Part shown: positions 8,264-15,965 of the stretch, piece after piece
Numbering within the stretch: the stretch's first letter is position 1
Layout of the letters: each line of letters begins with the position of its first letter
Source: Paracoccus laeviglucosivorans
GTDB lineage: Bacteria; Pseudomonadota; Alphaproteobacteria; Rhodobacterales; Rhodobacteraceae
Assembly (NCBI RefSeq): GCF_900182695.1
Contig: NZ_FXTK01000018.1
Location: 1-64,000 of the forward strand
Length of the DNA: 64,000 nucleotides
Direction: 5' to 3'
Notes under the pieces: generated by a model
What the model was told of the DNA's origin: nothing
What the model saw: only the letters and a program-made list of their open reading frames with translations
The model's database searches: none
Translations under genes and position numbers: made by a program

Positions 8264-8602
8264 TCAGTCGCCGTCGTCACGCACCTCGTCGTCATCACCG
8301 AAACGTGCGTCGTCGTCGTATTCATCCTCGCCTTCGCCGACATATTTCGACGACAGCGCGATCGAGTGGTTGTCATGGGACGGGTCCATGATGACGTCGG
8401 ACGGGATTTCGCCGGACAGCCATTCACGGATTTCATCCTTGGTCTCGTCGATTTCCTGGCCAGTCACCTCGGCGATGTAACGGATGAAGGCGCGCTGGTC
8501 GCCGTCGATCTCATCCAGTTCCGCCTCATCCGCTTCGGGCCATTTCTCGACAATGGCCTCGAAAAAGGCTGGCCAGTTCTCGCTGACATGGGCCCATTTC
8601 AT
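8264..8602 (-). CDS. Hypothetical acidic protein
   Basis: 112 residues, no recognised family. The N-terminal 70 residues look like a compact helical domain (WPAFFEAIVEKWPEADEAEL, FIRYIAEVTGQEIDETKDEI). The last 25 residues are almost entirely Asp/Glu/Gly/Arg, coming from a GTC/TCG-rich stretch. There is no signal peptide. The start ATG (8602) overlaps the stop of the entericidin-like gene by one base (TGATG), so it is translationally coupled to it. A further upstream in-frame ATG would only add an arginine-rich leader. Function is unknown; a stress or chaperone-like role would be guesswork. Confidence 0.75.
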   Translation of the reverse strand: MKWAHVSENWPAFFEAIVEKWPEADEAELDEIDGDQRAFIRYIAEVTGQEIDETKDEIREWLSGEIPSDVIMDPSHDNHSIALSSKYVGEGEDEYDDDARFGDDDEVRDDGD

Positions 8603-8733
8603 CAGTATCCGCCTCCTCCTCCGACGCCGCCTTGAACCATGCGCGAGGCGCCGGTGATGTCTTCGCCGACACCTGCGACGGTGTTGCATCCGGCCAACGC
8701 CAGAAGGGCGATAAGAGTTGCGGTCCTGATCAC
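8602..8733 (-). CDS. Entericidin-like small lipoprotein
   Basis: 43 residues. It begins IRTATLIALLALAGC, a lipoprotein signal with lipobox LAGC, then NTVAGVGEDITGASRMVQ, the entericidin A/B signature, and a glycine tail. Entericidins are tiny membrane lipoproteins, EcnA being the antidote and EcnB the bacteriolytic toxin in enterics. The start is a GTG at 8733 with an AAAGGAAG ribosome site seven bases upstream. A longer ATG start at 8784 would overlap the yejA-like gene and place charged residues before the signal. It lies two bases after the yejA-like stop. Confidence 0.85.
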   Translation of the reverse strand: MIRTATLIALLALAGCNTVAGVGEDITGASRMVQGGVGGGGGY

Positions 8734-8735
8734 TT

Positions 8736-10592
8736 TCACTTCCTTTCTTCTTGCCACCAGGTTTCCGGCATGAATCCGGGCCAATCCCCGTAAAGTGGCG
8801 TCTTTTCAGGATAATGCAGGTTTGCCCGGTGCGCCAAGCGTGAAATCCGCGGTGTGCTGACCGGGATCACATATCGTCCGGCGGTCAGCACGCGATCCAG
8901 TGCCCGCACGGCTGCATGAAAATCCTCGTCCGAGGTGGCGCGACCCATCTCGGCGATCATCGCCTCGGCTGCGGGCGAATCCATGCCCATCCAGTTCTTG
9001 GTTCCGGTGGCCTTGACCCCGGCGGAACCCCAGTAAAGCATCTGCTCATTGCCTGGCGACAGCGACAGGCCGCGTTCATACCACGTCATGTCGAACTGAT
9101 AGTTGTTTGTGCGTTCGACATATTGCGCGGTATCCAGCATGGTCACCTGCGGGCGGATGCCAAGATTTCGCAGCGACTCGACGAAGATATTGACGATCTG
9201 GCGCACTTCGGCACTGGACCGCATGGCGCTGCCCGACTGGTTCAGCAAGATCTCGAAGGCAAAGGGCTGGCCCTGAGCATTGCGCAATTCGCCGTTCTGC
9301 ACGGTCCAGCCCGCTTCTCGCAGATGTTCCAGTGCGGCGCGGATGCCCTTGCGGTCGATGGCGCGGTCGCCTCCGGGGGGCAGGGTATAGCCGTCCAGCG
9401 TGCCGGGCAGCAGATCGCGGGCAAAGGGTGCCAGCAGTTCTGCCTCGCGTCCCGTGGCGGGGCCGGGTTGCATGGCCAGATCAGAGTTCGAGAAATAGCT
9501 GGTGATCCGCGCGTCCTTGCCGCCGGTCAGCGTCATATTCATGAACTGGTAGTTGAACGCCTCGATCATGGCTTGCCGCACGCGCCAATCGGCAAAGACC
9601 GGATTGCGGGTATTCATCACCAGACCCATGATCCCGGAAGGACGTTCGTTGCCGATCTCGGACTTGACGATCCGGCCCTCGCGCACGGCGGGAAAGTCGA
9701 AGTCGCGTTCCCAGCGCGCCGCGACAAGTTCGCGCCACATATCCGTCTCACCGGCCTTGAAGGCTTCGAACATGGCCGAGCTGTCGCCGAAATAGTCATA
9801 GCGGATGACGTCGAAATTATGCAGCCCGCGGTTCACCGCCAGATCGCGGCCCCAGTAATCGGGATTGCGGCGAAAGGTGATGGCGCGTCCCGCATCCACC
9901 TTGTCGATCACATAGGGCCCGGAACCGATCGGGACCATCAGCCCGGATTTGTCGAAATCCCGGCCCTCCCATTGCGCTTTCTTCAGGATAGGGCGCATCC
10001 CCATCAGCATCGCCAATTCACGGTCGGCGGTGTTGAAGGTGAAGCGGACGGAACGCGGGCCGGTCTGCTCCATCTTTTCGACCTTGGCCCAGACCGATGT
10101 ATAGCGCGGATGCCCCTTGGTCCCCAATGTCTCATAGGACCACATCACGTCGTCGACGGTGACGGGGCTGCCATCGGAAAAGCGGGCATCCGGGCGCAGG
10201 GTGAATTCGACCCATGACCTTGCGTCATCCGTCTCGACGCTTTCGGCCAGAAGCCCGTAAAGCGTGAACGGCTCGTCGATTGAACGCATCATCAGGGATT
10301 CAGTCAGCAGACCCGGCTGGGTAAAGATCGGCCAGACCGGATTGCCCATCAGGATCCACGGGTTGAGCGAATCGAAAGTGCCCGATTCCGAAAGGCGAAT
10401 CGTGCCGCCCTTGGGCGCGTCCGGGTTGGTATAGGGAAGATGGGTAAATCCCGGCCCCAGGGCAGGTTCTCCATACATTGCAATGGCATGGCTGGGTTCG
10501 GCGGGGCTTGCCAGCGGCATGGATGCAACACACACGCTAAGCGCGAGCGTCCGCCAGAATGCGGAATCGTGGGCAAATCTAAAGAATCGCAT
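8736..10592 (-). CDS. YejA-like family 5 extracellular solute-binding protein
   Basis: A 618-residue periplasmic peptide/oligopeptide-binding protein (SBP_bac_5). Residues 1-30 form a signal peptide. The mature N terminus has AIAMYGEPALGPGFTHLPYTNPDAPKGGTIR, the pattern typical of the YejA branch, followed by FTLRPDARFSDGSPVTVDDV and GSGPYVIDKVDAGRAITFRRNPDYWGRDL. YejA works with an ABC transporter YejBEF, yet no permease or ATPase gene is present on either side. Instead the gene is followed at 2 bp by the entericidin-like lipoprotein. It may use a transporter encoded elsewhere. A candidate sRNA is divergent from it. Confidence 0.88.
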   Translation of the reverse strand: MRFFRFAHDSAFWRTLALSVCVASMPLASPAEPSHAIAMYGEPALGPGFTHLPYTNPDAPKGGTIRLSESGTFDSLNPWILMGNPVWPIFTQPGLLTESLMMRSIDEPFTLYGLLAESVETDDARSWVEFTLRPDARFSDGSPVTVDDVMWSYETLGTKGHPRYTSVWAKVEKMEQTGPRSVRFTFNTADRELAMLMGMRPILKKAQWEGRDFDKSGLMVPIGSGPYVIDKVDAGRAITFRRNPDYWGRDLAVNRGLHNFDVIRYDYFGDSSAMFEAFKAGETDMWRELVAARWERDFDFPAVREGRIVKSEIGNERPSGIMGLVMNTRNPVFADWRVRQAMIEAFNYQFMNMTLTGGKDARITSYFSNSDLAMQPGPATGREAELLAPFARDLLPGTLDGYTLPPGGDRAIDRKGIRAALEHLREAGWTVQNGELRNAQGQPFAFEILLNQSGSAMRSSAEVRQIVNIFVESLRNLGIRPQVTMLDTAQYVERTNNYQFDMTWYERGLSLSPGNEQMLYWGSAGVKATGTKNWMGMDSPAAEAMIAEMGRATSDEDFHAAVRALDRVLTAGRYVIPVSTPRISRLAHRANLHYPEKTPLYGDWPGFMPETWWQEERK

Positions 10593-10636
10593 GCTCGATG
10601 GCCCTGATTTTCGGGTCGCTGGTTTTGTTGAAGATC

Positions 10637-10665
10637 AGAATAGCTGTCCGTTTGGGCAAGGGCAA
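10637..10665 (-). promoter_or_regulatory. Candidate sigma-70 promoter of the yejA-like gene
   Basis: On the minus strand TTGCCC (10665-10660) is followed after 17 bp by TATTCT (10642-10637), about 45 bp before the start codon. Spacing is ideal and the elements are moderate. Confidence 0.4.
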
Positions 10666-10674
10666 ACTTACCCA

Positions 10675-10704
10675 TTGGACTCATCTGGGGAAAAGCGTAT
10701 AGAT
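10675..10704 (+). promoter_or_regulatory. Strong sigma-70 promoter of the candidate sRNA
   Basis: TTGGAC (10675-10680), a 17-bp spacer, then TATAGAT (10698-10704). It is one of the best sigma-70 matches I saw in the window and points away from the yejA-like gene into a non-coding stretch that ends in a perfect intrinsic terminator. Confidence 0.65.
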
Positions 10705-10709
10705 AACTC

Positions 10710-10783
10710 ACTGCTCGATAGGTTTCTTGCCTGTATGAAACCTGCCTCATGACTTGCGCCCGCCTTGTGCGGGCGTTTTTTTT
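10710..10783 (+). ncRNA. Candidate small RNA of about 74 nt
   Basis: Bounded by a good promoter at 10675-10704 and an intrinsic terminator ending in eight T. Inside is a hairpin with stem GGTTTC/GAAACC (10721-10726 with 10737-10742), then a single-stranded linker TGCCTCATGACTT, then the terminator stem. No plus-strand gene lies upstream to own this terminator, since all neighbours from 8264 to 11473 are on the minus strand. The 5' end contains TGCTCGAT (10712-10719), complementary to the translation start of the yejA-like mRNA. I do not recognise a known RNA family. An 89-codon ORF ending at 10752 crosses it but starts inside the yejA-like gene antisense and is not credible. Confidence 0.6.
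10757..10783 (+). terminator. Intrinsic terminator of the candidate sRNA
   Basis: Stem CGCCCGC / GCGGGCG with loop CTTGT, directly followed by eight T. A textbook rho-independent terminator on the plus strand only. Confidence 0.9.
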
Positions 10784-10833
10784 GTTCTTTGAACACGGCA
10801 TCCGGCAGCAACGATAATCCCTTCGCTTTACAG

Positions 10834-10862
10834 CAAAACGCCCCCGGAAAGCCGGGGGCGCT
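10834..10862 (-). terminator. Intrinsic terminator of the outer membrane protein gene
   Basis: On the minus strand GCGCCCCCGGCTTTCCGGGGGCG followed by TTTTG, 30 bp after the stop of the beta-barrel gene. The stem is 8 bp of GC. Confidence 0.85.
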
Positions 10863-10891
10863 GCATTGGCAGATGATGCGCTATCGCGCGA

Positions 10892-11473
10892 TCAGAAGTG
10901 GTAGGAGGCGCGGATCTGCACCAGATCGGTGTCCAGATCGGCATTGTCCACGTCTGCGACGTCTTTGAAGTCGCTGCGCGAGTATTCAGCGCCGACGGTG
11001 AATTTTTCGGTGACTTTGAAATCTGCGCCCAGACCATAGGTGATGCCGGTTTCCGACAGGTCGTCGTCGCCCTTGATATGGGCGGCGCCCAGCGTGACGT
11101 AGGGCAGGAAGCGGCCCATGTCATAGCCCGCACGTGCGCGCAGACGGATCAGGTCGGCGTCGCCGCCAGCGTCCAGATCGGCCTTGTTATAGTCAAGTTC
11201 GCCACCGGCAACGAATTTGCCGAAGTCGCGCTGGTAACCGGCATGTGCGCCGAAACCGTCGAAATCGCTATCGGCCGAAGCGCCCGAATAGTCGAGCTCT
11301 GCGTTGCCTTTGCCGTACTGCAGACCGGCGTAGAAACCCGTCCAGTCGCTGGCGTCCACGACGGGCGCGGGAACTGCTTCGATCGGTGCTTCGACGACGG
11401 GGGCGACATAGCCACCGGCATTGGCGGCCGAAGCGGCGACGACGGCGAGGGCTGCGTAAGCTGCAATCTTCAT
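10892..11473 (-). CDS. Outer membrane beta-barrel protein (OmpA-like/Omp31-type small porin family)
   Basis: 193 residues. Signal peptide 1-19 (AASAANA), then a Pro/Val/Ala-rich linker (GGYVAPVVEAPIEAVPAP), then an eight-strand type barrel starting DWTGFYAGLQYG and ending with the diagnostic aromatic C terminus QIRASYHF. Alternating hydrophobic strands such as FVAGGELDYNKADL and ITYGLGADFKVTEKFTVGAEYS are evident. There is no OmpA peptidoglycan domain, so it is a barrel only. Such proteins are usually abundant and sRNA-regulated, which matters because a candidate sRNA lies just downstream. It is a single-gene unit with a strong terminator. Confidence 0.88.
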   Translation of the reverse strand: MKIAAYAALAVVAASAANAGGYVAPVVEAPIEAVPAPVVDASDWTGFYAGLQYGKGNAELDYSGASADSDFDGFGAHAGYQRDFGKFVAGGELDYNKADLDAGGDADLIRLRARAGYDMGRFLPYVTLGAAHIKGDDDLSETGITYGLGADFKVTEKFTVGAEYSRSDFKDVADVDNADLDTDLVQIRASYHF

Positions 11474-11703
11474 GATGTTATCTCGAAAAGTTAAGATTGG
11501 GAGGTTTACATAGCACCCTAACGCCTGGGGGACAGGGCAGGTCCGTTCAAGCTATCGAGAGCCTGTCGTGAGGTCGTTACATTCGGCGAAAGTGCGCATG
11601 GCAGCCATCGCGCATGCGCAAGGAACCGCTGTCGGGCGGCAGGCTTGTCTCGGCATGAAGAATTTCCCATGCTGCCAGCGCAGCATCAGGTCAGGAGATG
11701 GCG

Positions 11704-12486
11704 ATGTTTCAGAAATTCCTTGGCGGCAAGACGGCGATCGTGACCGGATCGAATTCCGGCATCGGGCTGGGCGTTGCGACGGAACTGGCAAAAGCGGGGG
11801 CCGATCTGGTTCTGAACAGCTTTACCGACAGCCCCGATGATCACGCGCTGGCCGAAAAGCTGGCATCCGAACATGGCGTTCATGTCCGCTATATTCAGGC
11901 GGACATGTCAAAGGCCGAAGATTGCCGCGCGCTGATCGAAATGGCCGGTGCCTGCGATATTCTGGTCAACAATGCAGGCATCCAGCACGTCGCGCCCATT
12001 CCCGAATTTCCGGTCGAGAAATGGGATGCGATCATTGCGATCAACCTGAGTTCCGCCTTCCACACCACTGCAGTCGCATTGCCCATCATGCGCAAGGCGG
12101 GCTGGGGGCGGGTCATCAATATTGCATCGGCGCATGGTCTGACGGCCAGCCCCTTCAAGGCGGCCTATGTCGCGGCCAAGCATGGCATCGTCGGGCTGAC
12201 CAAGGTGACGGCGCTGGAGACCGCCCATGAAGCGATCACGGCGAATGCCATCTGTCCCGGCTATGTGCTGACGCCCATCGTCGAAAAGCAGATCCCCGAC
12301 CAGATGAAGGCCAACAACATGTCGCGCGAAGACGTGATCGCCAAGGTCATGCTGCAGCGTCAGCCTTCGGGGCAATTCGCCACCGTCGAGCAGGTGGGCG
12401 GCACGGCGGTATTCCTGTGTTCGCAGGCGGCAGATCAGATCACCGGCACCACGATTTCCGTCGATGGCGGCTGGACCGCGCTTTGA
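11704..12486 (+). CDS. bdhA: D-beta-hydroxybutyrate dehydrogenase (SDR)
   Basis: NAD-dependent short-chain dehydrogenase that oxidises 3-hydroxybutyrate to acetoacetate, a step in polyhydroxybutyrate and ketone-body use. Motifs: nucleotide-binding TGSNSGIGLG near residue 15, NNAGIQHVAPI, the catalytic Ser in NIASAHGL and Tyr-x3-Lys in AAYVAAKHG, and the C-terminal TTISVDGGWTAL. QHVAPIPEFPVEKWD is characteristic of BdhA. I place the start at 11704 because AGGAG lies six bases upstream; the ATG at 11698 abuts that ribosome site. It is divergent from the outer membrane protein gene. Confidence 0.92.
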   Translation: MFQKFLGGKTAIVTGSNSGIGLGVATELAKAGADLVLNSFTDSPDDHALAEKLASEHGVHVRYIQADMSKAEDCRALIEMAGACDILVNNAGIQHVAPIPEFPVEKWDAIIAINLSSAFHTTAVALPIMRKAGWGRVINIASAHGLTASPFKAAYVAAKHGIVGLTKVTALETAHEAITANAICPGYVLTPIVEKQIPDQMKANNMSREDVIAKVMLQRQPSGQFATVEQVGGTAVFLCSQAADQITGTTISVDGGWTAL

Positions 12487-12489
12487 CGC

Positions 12490-12966
12490 TTAACGCCGGA
12501 TCAATTCGCGCAGGGTGGCGGCGGGGCCGTCACCCGGCAGCACGCGGCGGCTGATTTCCCGCCATTCGCTTTCGTCAAAGGGCGGGAAAAAGGCCTGAGC
12601 GTCGTCGATTGTCAGATCCACCTCGGTCAGCAGCAGGCGGTGGCAGATCGGCAGCATCTCATGGAAGATGCTTTCGCCGCCGATGCCCGAGATGCGGGGA
12701 TAGCCCGCAGCCTGCGCCATGGCGATTGCATCGGTGACGCTGCCGGTGACGTGCTCGGTCAGCCCGGCATCGCGCGACACCACGATGTTCATGCGGTTCT
12801 TAAGCGGTTTGAAGGGCAGGCTTTCCCATGTCAGGCGTCCCATGATGACGGCGCTGCCCAGCGTTTCGCGCTGGAACATGCGCAGATCCTCGGGGAGGTG
12901 CCACGGGATCTGGTTGTCCTTACCAATGGCCCCGTTCCGGGCGCGCGCGACGACAAGCGAGATCAT
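12490..12966 (-). CDS. folA: Dihydrofolate reductase
   Basis: 158 residues. Reduces dihydrofolate to tetrahydrofolate with NADPH, recycling the folate oxidised by thymidylate synthase. The N terminus [27 protein letters not shown] is the standard DHFR strand A and Met20 loop, with the catalytic acid in PEDL. Further blocks are [24 protein letters not shown] and [15 protein letters not shown]. The start overlaps the thyA stop by 4 bp, a normal thyA-folA pair. Confidence 0.95.
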   Translation of the reverse strand: MISLVVARARNGAIGKDNQIPWHLPEDLRMFQRETLGSAVIMGRLTWESLPFKPLKNRMNIVVSRDAGLTEHVTGSVTDAIAMAQAAGYPRISGIGGESIFHEMLPICHRLLLTEVDLTIDDAQAFFPPFDESEWREISRRVLPGDGPAATLRELIRR

Positions 12967-13778
12967 ACGGCCACCGGCGCCTTGATCGCGGGGGCGGGGT
13001 CGTAATCCAGAAACTCGAAATCGTCGAAACGGAAATCGAAGATCGAGGCGACGTCCCGCTTGATCCGCAGCCGGGGCAGGGCGCGGGGTTCGCGCGCAAG
13101 CTGGGTCTGCACCTGTTCCATATGGTTCAGATAGATATGCGCGTCGCCCATCGTATGGATGAAATCGCCGGGCTCATACCCCGTCACATGTGCCAGCATA
13201 TGGGTCAGCAGCGCGTAAGACGCGATGTTGAAGGGCACTCCAAGGAACATATCCGCCGAGCGCTGATACAATTGCAGATGCAGCTTGCCGTTCTGCACGC
13301 GCACCTGCCACAGCGTATGGCAGGGCGGCAGCGCCATCTGGTCCACCTCGCCGGGGTTCCACGCGGAAACGATCAGGCGGCGGCTGTCGGGCGACGTGCG
13401 GATGCGTTCGACCAGCTGGGCAATCTGGTCCACCTCGCCCACGACGACGCGGCCATCCTGTTCGCGGATGGTCGGGAAATGGCGCCACTGGTGGCCGTAG
13501 ACCGGCCCCAGATCGCCATTCGCATCCGCCCATTCATCCCAGATCGACACGCCGTTTTCCTGAAGATAGCGGATATTCGTGTCGCCCGTCAGGAACCACA
13601 GCAGCTCATGCACGATGGAACGCAGATGCAGCTTTTTCGTGGTGACCAGCGGAAACCCTTCGGACAGCGGGTAACGGCACTGCATCCCGAAATATGAGAT
13701 TGTGCCGGTCCCGGTCCGGTCGGTCGATTCGCTGCCCTGTTCCAATACGGTGCGAAGCGCAGAATGGTATTGGCGCAT
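12963..13778 (-). CDS. thyA: Thymidylate synthase
   Basis: Methylates dUMP to dTMP with methylene-tetrahydrofolate. 271 residues. Catalytic Cys in [11 protein letters not shown] near residue 152, the nucleotide-binding [17 protein letters not shown] and [18 protein letters not shown], and the folate end [19 protein letters not shown] are all present. The ATG at 13778 follows a GGAAGGGGACCCC stretch that provides the ribosome site. First gene of the thyA-folA operon. A 20-bp imperfect palindrome lies just upstream. Confidence 0.96.
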   Translation of the reverse strand: MRQYHSALRTVLEQGSESTDRTGTGTISYFGMQCRYPLSEGFPLVTTKKLHLRSIVHELLWFLTGDTNIRYLQENGVSIWDEWADANGDLGPVYGHQWRHFPTIREQDGRVVVGEVDQIAQLVERIRTSPDSRRLIVSAWNPGEVDQMALPPCHTLWQVRVQNGKLHLQLYQRSADMFLGVPFNIASYALLTHMLAHVTGYEPGDFIHTMGDAHIYLNHMEQVQTQLAREPRALPRLRIKRDVASIFDFRFDDFEFLDYDPAPAIKAPVAV

Positions 13779-13791
13779 GGGGTCCCCTTCC

Positions 13792-13811
13792 AGTCGTCAG
13801 ATCTAACGACT
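13792..13811. repeat. 20-bp imperfect palindrome upstream of thyA
   Basis: AGTCGT-c-AGATCT-a-ACGACT, symmetrical except for one mismatched pair. It lies 14-33 bp before the thyA start codon, so it would be either in the 5' leader as a hairpin or an operator near the promoter. Confidence 0.5.
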
Positions 13812-13840
13812 TAAAGCCAGTGCGCGCCCCTGTCGAGTTC

Positions 13841-14314
13841 CTAGCGGTTCCTTGTGTCGATCGGGTAGGCGGTCGTGAAGCGGATACGTTCCATCGCGAA
13901 ATGCGATGTGACGTTCTTGATCGGCACGGCATCGGTCAGCCGCTTATAGAACAGGTCGAACGCCTCCATGCTGGAGATGGCGACACGCAGCAAGTAGTCC
14001 ATATCACCCGCCATGCGATAGGCTTCCATGATCTCGGGCAGGTTTTCGACGGCGCGGGTGAAATCCTCGCGCCATTCGACGGAATGATTCGGGGCTTCGA
14101 TCTCGACAAAGACCACGATGCCCAGACCCAGTTGCGACGGGTTCGCCAGGGCCACGCGGCCGGTCAGGACGCCATTCGCCTCAAGCTTTTGAATACGCTT
14201 CCAGCATGGGGTTTGGGACAGCCCCACCTTCTCGGCGATTTGCGAGATAGGAAGGGTTGCGTCACGCATCAACTCGGCAACGATCTTACGGTCAATCAGG
14301 TCCAGATCAGACAT
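13841..14314 (-). CDS. Lrp/AsnC-family transcriptional regulator
   Basis: 157 residues. N-terminal winged helix (DLDLIDRKIVAELMRDATLPISQIAEKVGLSQTPCWKRIQKL, residues 2-50) followed by the RAM ligand-binding domain (IVVFVEIEAPNH, then AYRMAGDMDYLLRVAI, ending ERIRFTTAYPI). Such proteins sense amino acids. The start ATG at 14314 follows AGGATTGG; an upstream ATG at 14335 lacks a site. The gene divergent from it at 14433 is small and unknown, so a target cannot be named. Confidence 0.92.
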   Translation of the reverse strand: MSDLDLIDRKIVAELMRDATLPISQIAEKVGLSQTPCWKRIQKLEANGVLTGRVALANPSQLGLGIVVFVEIEAPNHSVEWREDFTRAVENLPEIMEAYRMAGDMDYLLRVAISSMEAFDLFYKRLTDAVPIKNVTSHFAMERIRFTTAYPIDTRNR

Positions 14315-14432
14315 TTTTTCCAATCCTGTCGGCATTGCTTTCGATGAGGAGATTATTCTACCTATAAACGATAAGCAATGTCGTGTATTAATCCGTCATC
14401 AGAATTCCACGCAATTCCTGCGAAGGAGCAAG

Positions 14433-14720
14433 ATGATGCTGCAACGATACCCGGTTCACGCCATTTCAACGGCGATGCCTGTCACCGGCGGGCAATTGTT
14501 TTCGATCAAGTTGATAGATCGGCGCACGGGCGAGGTGCCCAAGCTGAACGGCAACCCGATCAGCTTTCTGACCAGCACGCCGCGCCAGGCGGTCGAGGAA
14601 TTGCTGCGCGGCCGCGACCGCGAGAATTGGACTGCGCAGGTCGATCCGGTCGGACCGATGGGCCAGCCGCCCGCGACAGCCGGGCTGGGCAAGGCCAACC
14701 CGACGCGTCGGACGATCTGA
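14433..14720 (+). CDS. Hypothetical protein, 95 residues
   Basis: No family recognised. The ORF has a strong AAGGAG ribosome site eight bases before the ATG. The sequence has a short beta-rich front (VTGGQLFSIKLIDRRTGEVPKLNG), a helical middle (TPRQAVEELLRGRDRENW) and a Gly/Pro/Thr tail, with no signal peptide or membrane span. It is divergent from the Lrp gene, the classic position for a local target, and converges with the glycosyltransferase gene ten bases downstream. Confidence 0.65.
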   Translation: MMLQRYPVHAISTAMPVTGGQLFSIKLIDRRTGEVPKLNGNPISFLTSTPRQAVEELLRGRDRENWTAQVDPVGPMGQPPATAGLGKANPTRRTI

Positions 14721-14729
14721 TATTCGGGA

Positions 14730-15965
14730 TCAGCTGGCGGGGCCGCGGCTAATTTGCGGCGACCCGGCCAGCGTTTTTTTGCGGGCCGGACGCGCAGGGG
14801 CCAGCACGGGCAGCAATTCTTCGGGCGACTGCACGAAATCCGTGGCTGGGCGGGTCAGCAGCGCCGACTTTGCCGTCCGCACATCGCTGTGTGTCAGGCG
14901 GTTCAGCAAAGCGGCAAGTTCAGCCGGATCGGGGCGGGGGATGACGAAGCCCAGCCCGTCCTGCGCGATGCGGCGTCCGGTCTGCGTGTCGGCCAGCCCG
15001 ATCTGCGGGCAACCGCACCAGCTTGCCTCATAGATGCGGTTGGGCAGCAGCCAGTCGGAATTCGTGCCGCGCTGCCACATGTCCTGCGCCCAGACCAGAT
15101 CAACCCCTTCATAGGCCTGCGCCAGGCCGTCGGGATAGTGGTATGGGCCGGTCCAGACCGCGTTCGGGCGCTTGGCCAATTCGCTGCGGAAATCCTGCAG
15201 GGCATGGTCATGCAGCGCGCCGGAAAAGCGCAGCCGCAGCCGGTCGCCCATCAGGTCCAGCGTCTTGAACAGCAGTTCCGCCGAGGCTTGGCAGCGGATC
15301 GAGCCGACAAGCCCCAGCGTGATCGGCGCATCATCCGCGACGGGGGCGGGCATGGTTGGGCGGGCGGGCGCCGCGGTGGGATCAAGGCCCAGCCACAGCT
15401 TGTTTTCCACCAGCGCCACGGGGCCGCGATAGCCCTGCATCGGGGCAAAGTAATTCTCGACGAAACCGGGCGAGGACACGACCAGCAACGAGGCATTGGC
15501 CAGCACCCGGCGTTCGGCCATCCGCATGACCTGCCCCTTGCGGCCCGGATGGGTCATCAGGTCGTGAATATCCAGACATTCATAGACCAGCGGCGCTGGC
15601 GCACGCCCCGCCCGCAGGGCAGCGATGCGGCGTGCGGCCAGCGCGATCATGGCAAGGTCAAGGTTGCGGGCGATGATCAGTTGCGCATCGGCCAGCACGC
15701 GCCATTGCGACAGTGCCCGTTTGACCGCGCCGCCCAGTCCCAGCGCGCGGCCCTTGATGTCCTGATGCCGGACCAGCCCCAGATCGATATTCTGCCATTC
15801 CGGCGTGAAATCCGGGCTGCCTTCGCGGCGCTGGCAGAATGAGGTGACATGACAGCCAAGCGCCCGCAGCGCCCGGATGCGGCGGATCTGCGACGCCTCG
15901 GCCACGTCGAAGCCGAAGACGGCAACGCGCAGCCCTTGGGCCGAAGGAGGGGATGCCTGTTTCAT
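14730..15965 (-). CDS. Glycosyltransferase (GT-B fold, exopolysaccharide cluster)
   Basis: 411 residues. The N-terminal VAVFGFDVAEASQIRRIRALRALGCHVTSFCQRR is a GT-B type acceptor half, and the C-terminal half has GLVGSIRCQASAELLF and the donor-site pattern NRIYEASWCGCPQIGLADTQTGRRI. This looks like a family-4-like glycosyltransferase, though the usual EX7E motif is weak, so the family is uncertain. It overlaps the preceding ExoM-like gene by 4 bp and is the last gene of the exopolysaccharide unit. Confidence 0.75.
   Translation of the reverse strand: MKQASPPSAQGLRVAVFGFDVAEASQIRRIRALRALGCHVTSFCQRREGSPDFTPEWQNIDLGLVRHQDIKGRALGLGGAVKRALSQWRVLADAQLIIARNLDLAMIALAARRIAALRAGRAPAPLVYECLDIHDLMTHPGRKGQVMRMAERRVLANASLLVVSSPGFVENYFAPMQGYRGPVALVENKLWLGLDPTAAPARPTMPAPVADDAPITLGLVGSIRCQASAELLFKTLDLMGDRLRLRFSGALHDHALQDFRSELAKRPNAVWTGPYHYPDGLAQAYEGVDLVWAQDMWQRGTNSDWLLPNRIYEASWCGCPQIGLADTQTGRRIAQDGLGFVIPRPDPAELAALLNRLTHSDVRTAKSALLTRPATDFVQSPEELLPVLAPARPARKKTLAGSPQISRGPAS

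Noticed and set aside
10483..10752. Plus-strand 89-codon ORF ending right before the terminator at 10757
   Set aside because: Its first half is antisense to the signal peptide of the yejA-like gene, it has no ribosome site or known domain, and the promoter at 10675 would start the transcript inside it.
10710..10783. 6S RNA or SRP RNA as identity of the candidate sRNA
   Set aside because: Too short for 6S, no closing stem with central bubble, and no GGAAGCAGC-type SRP motif.
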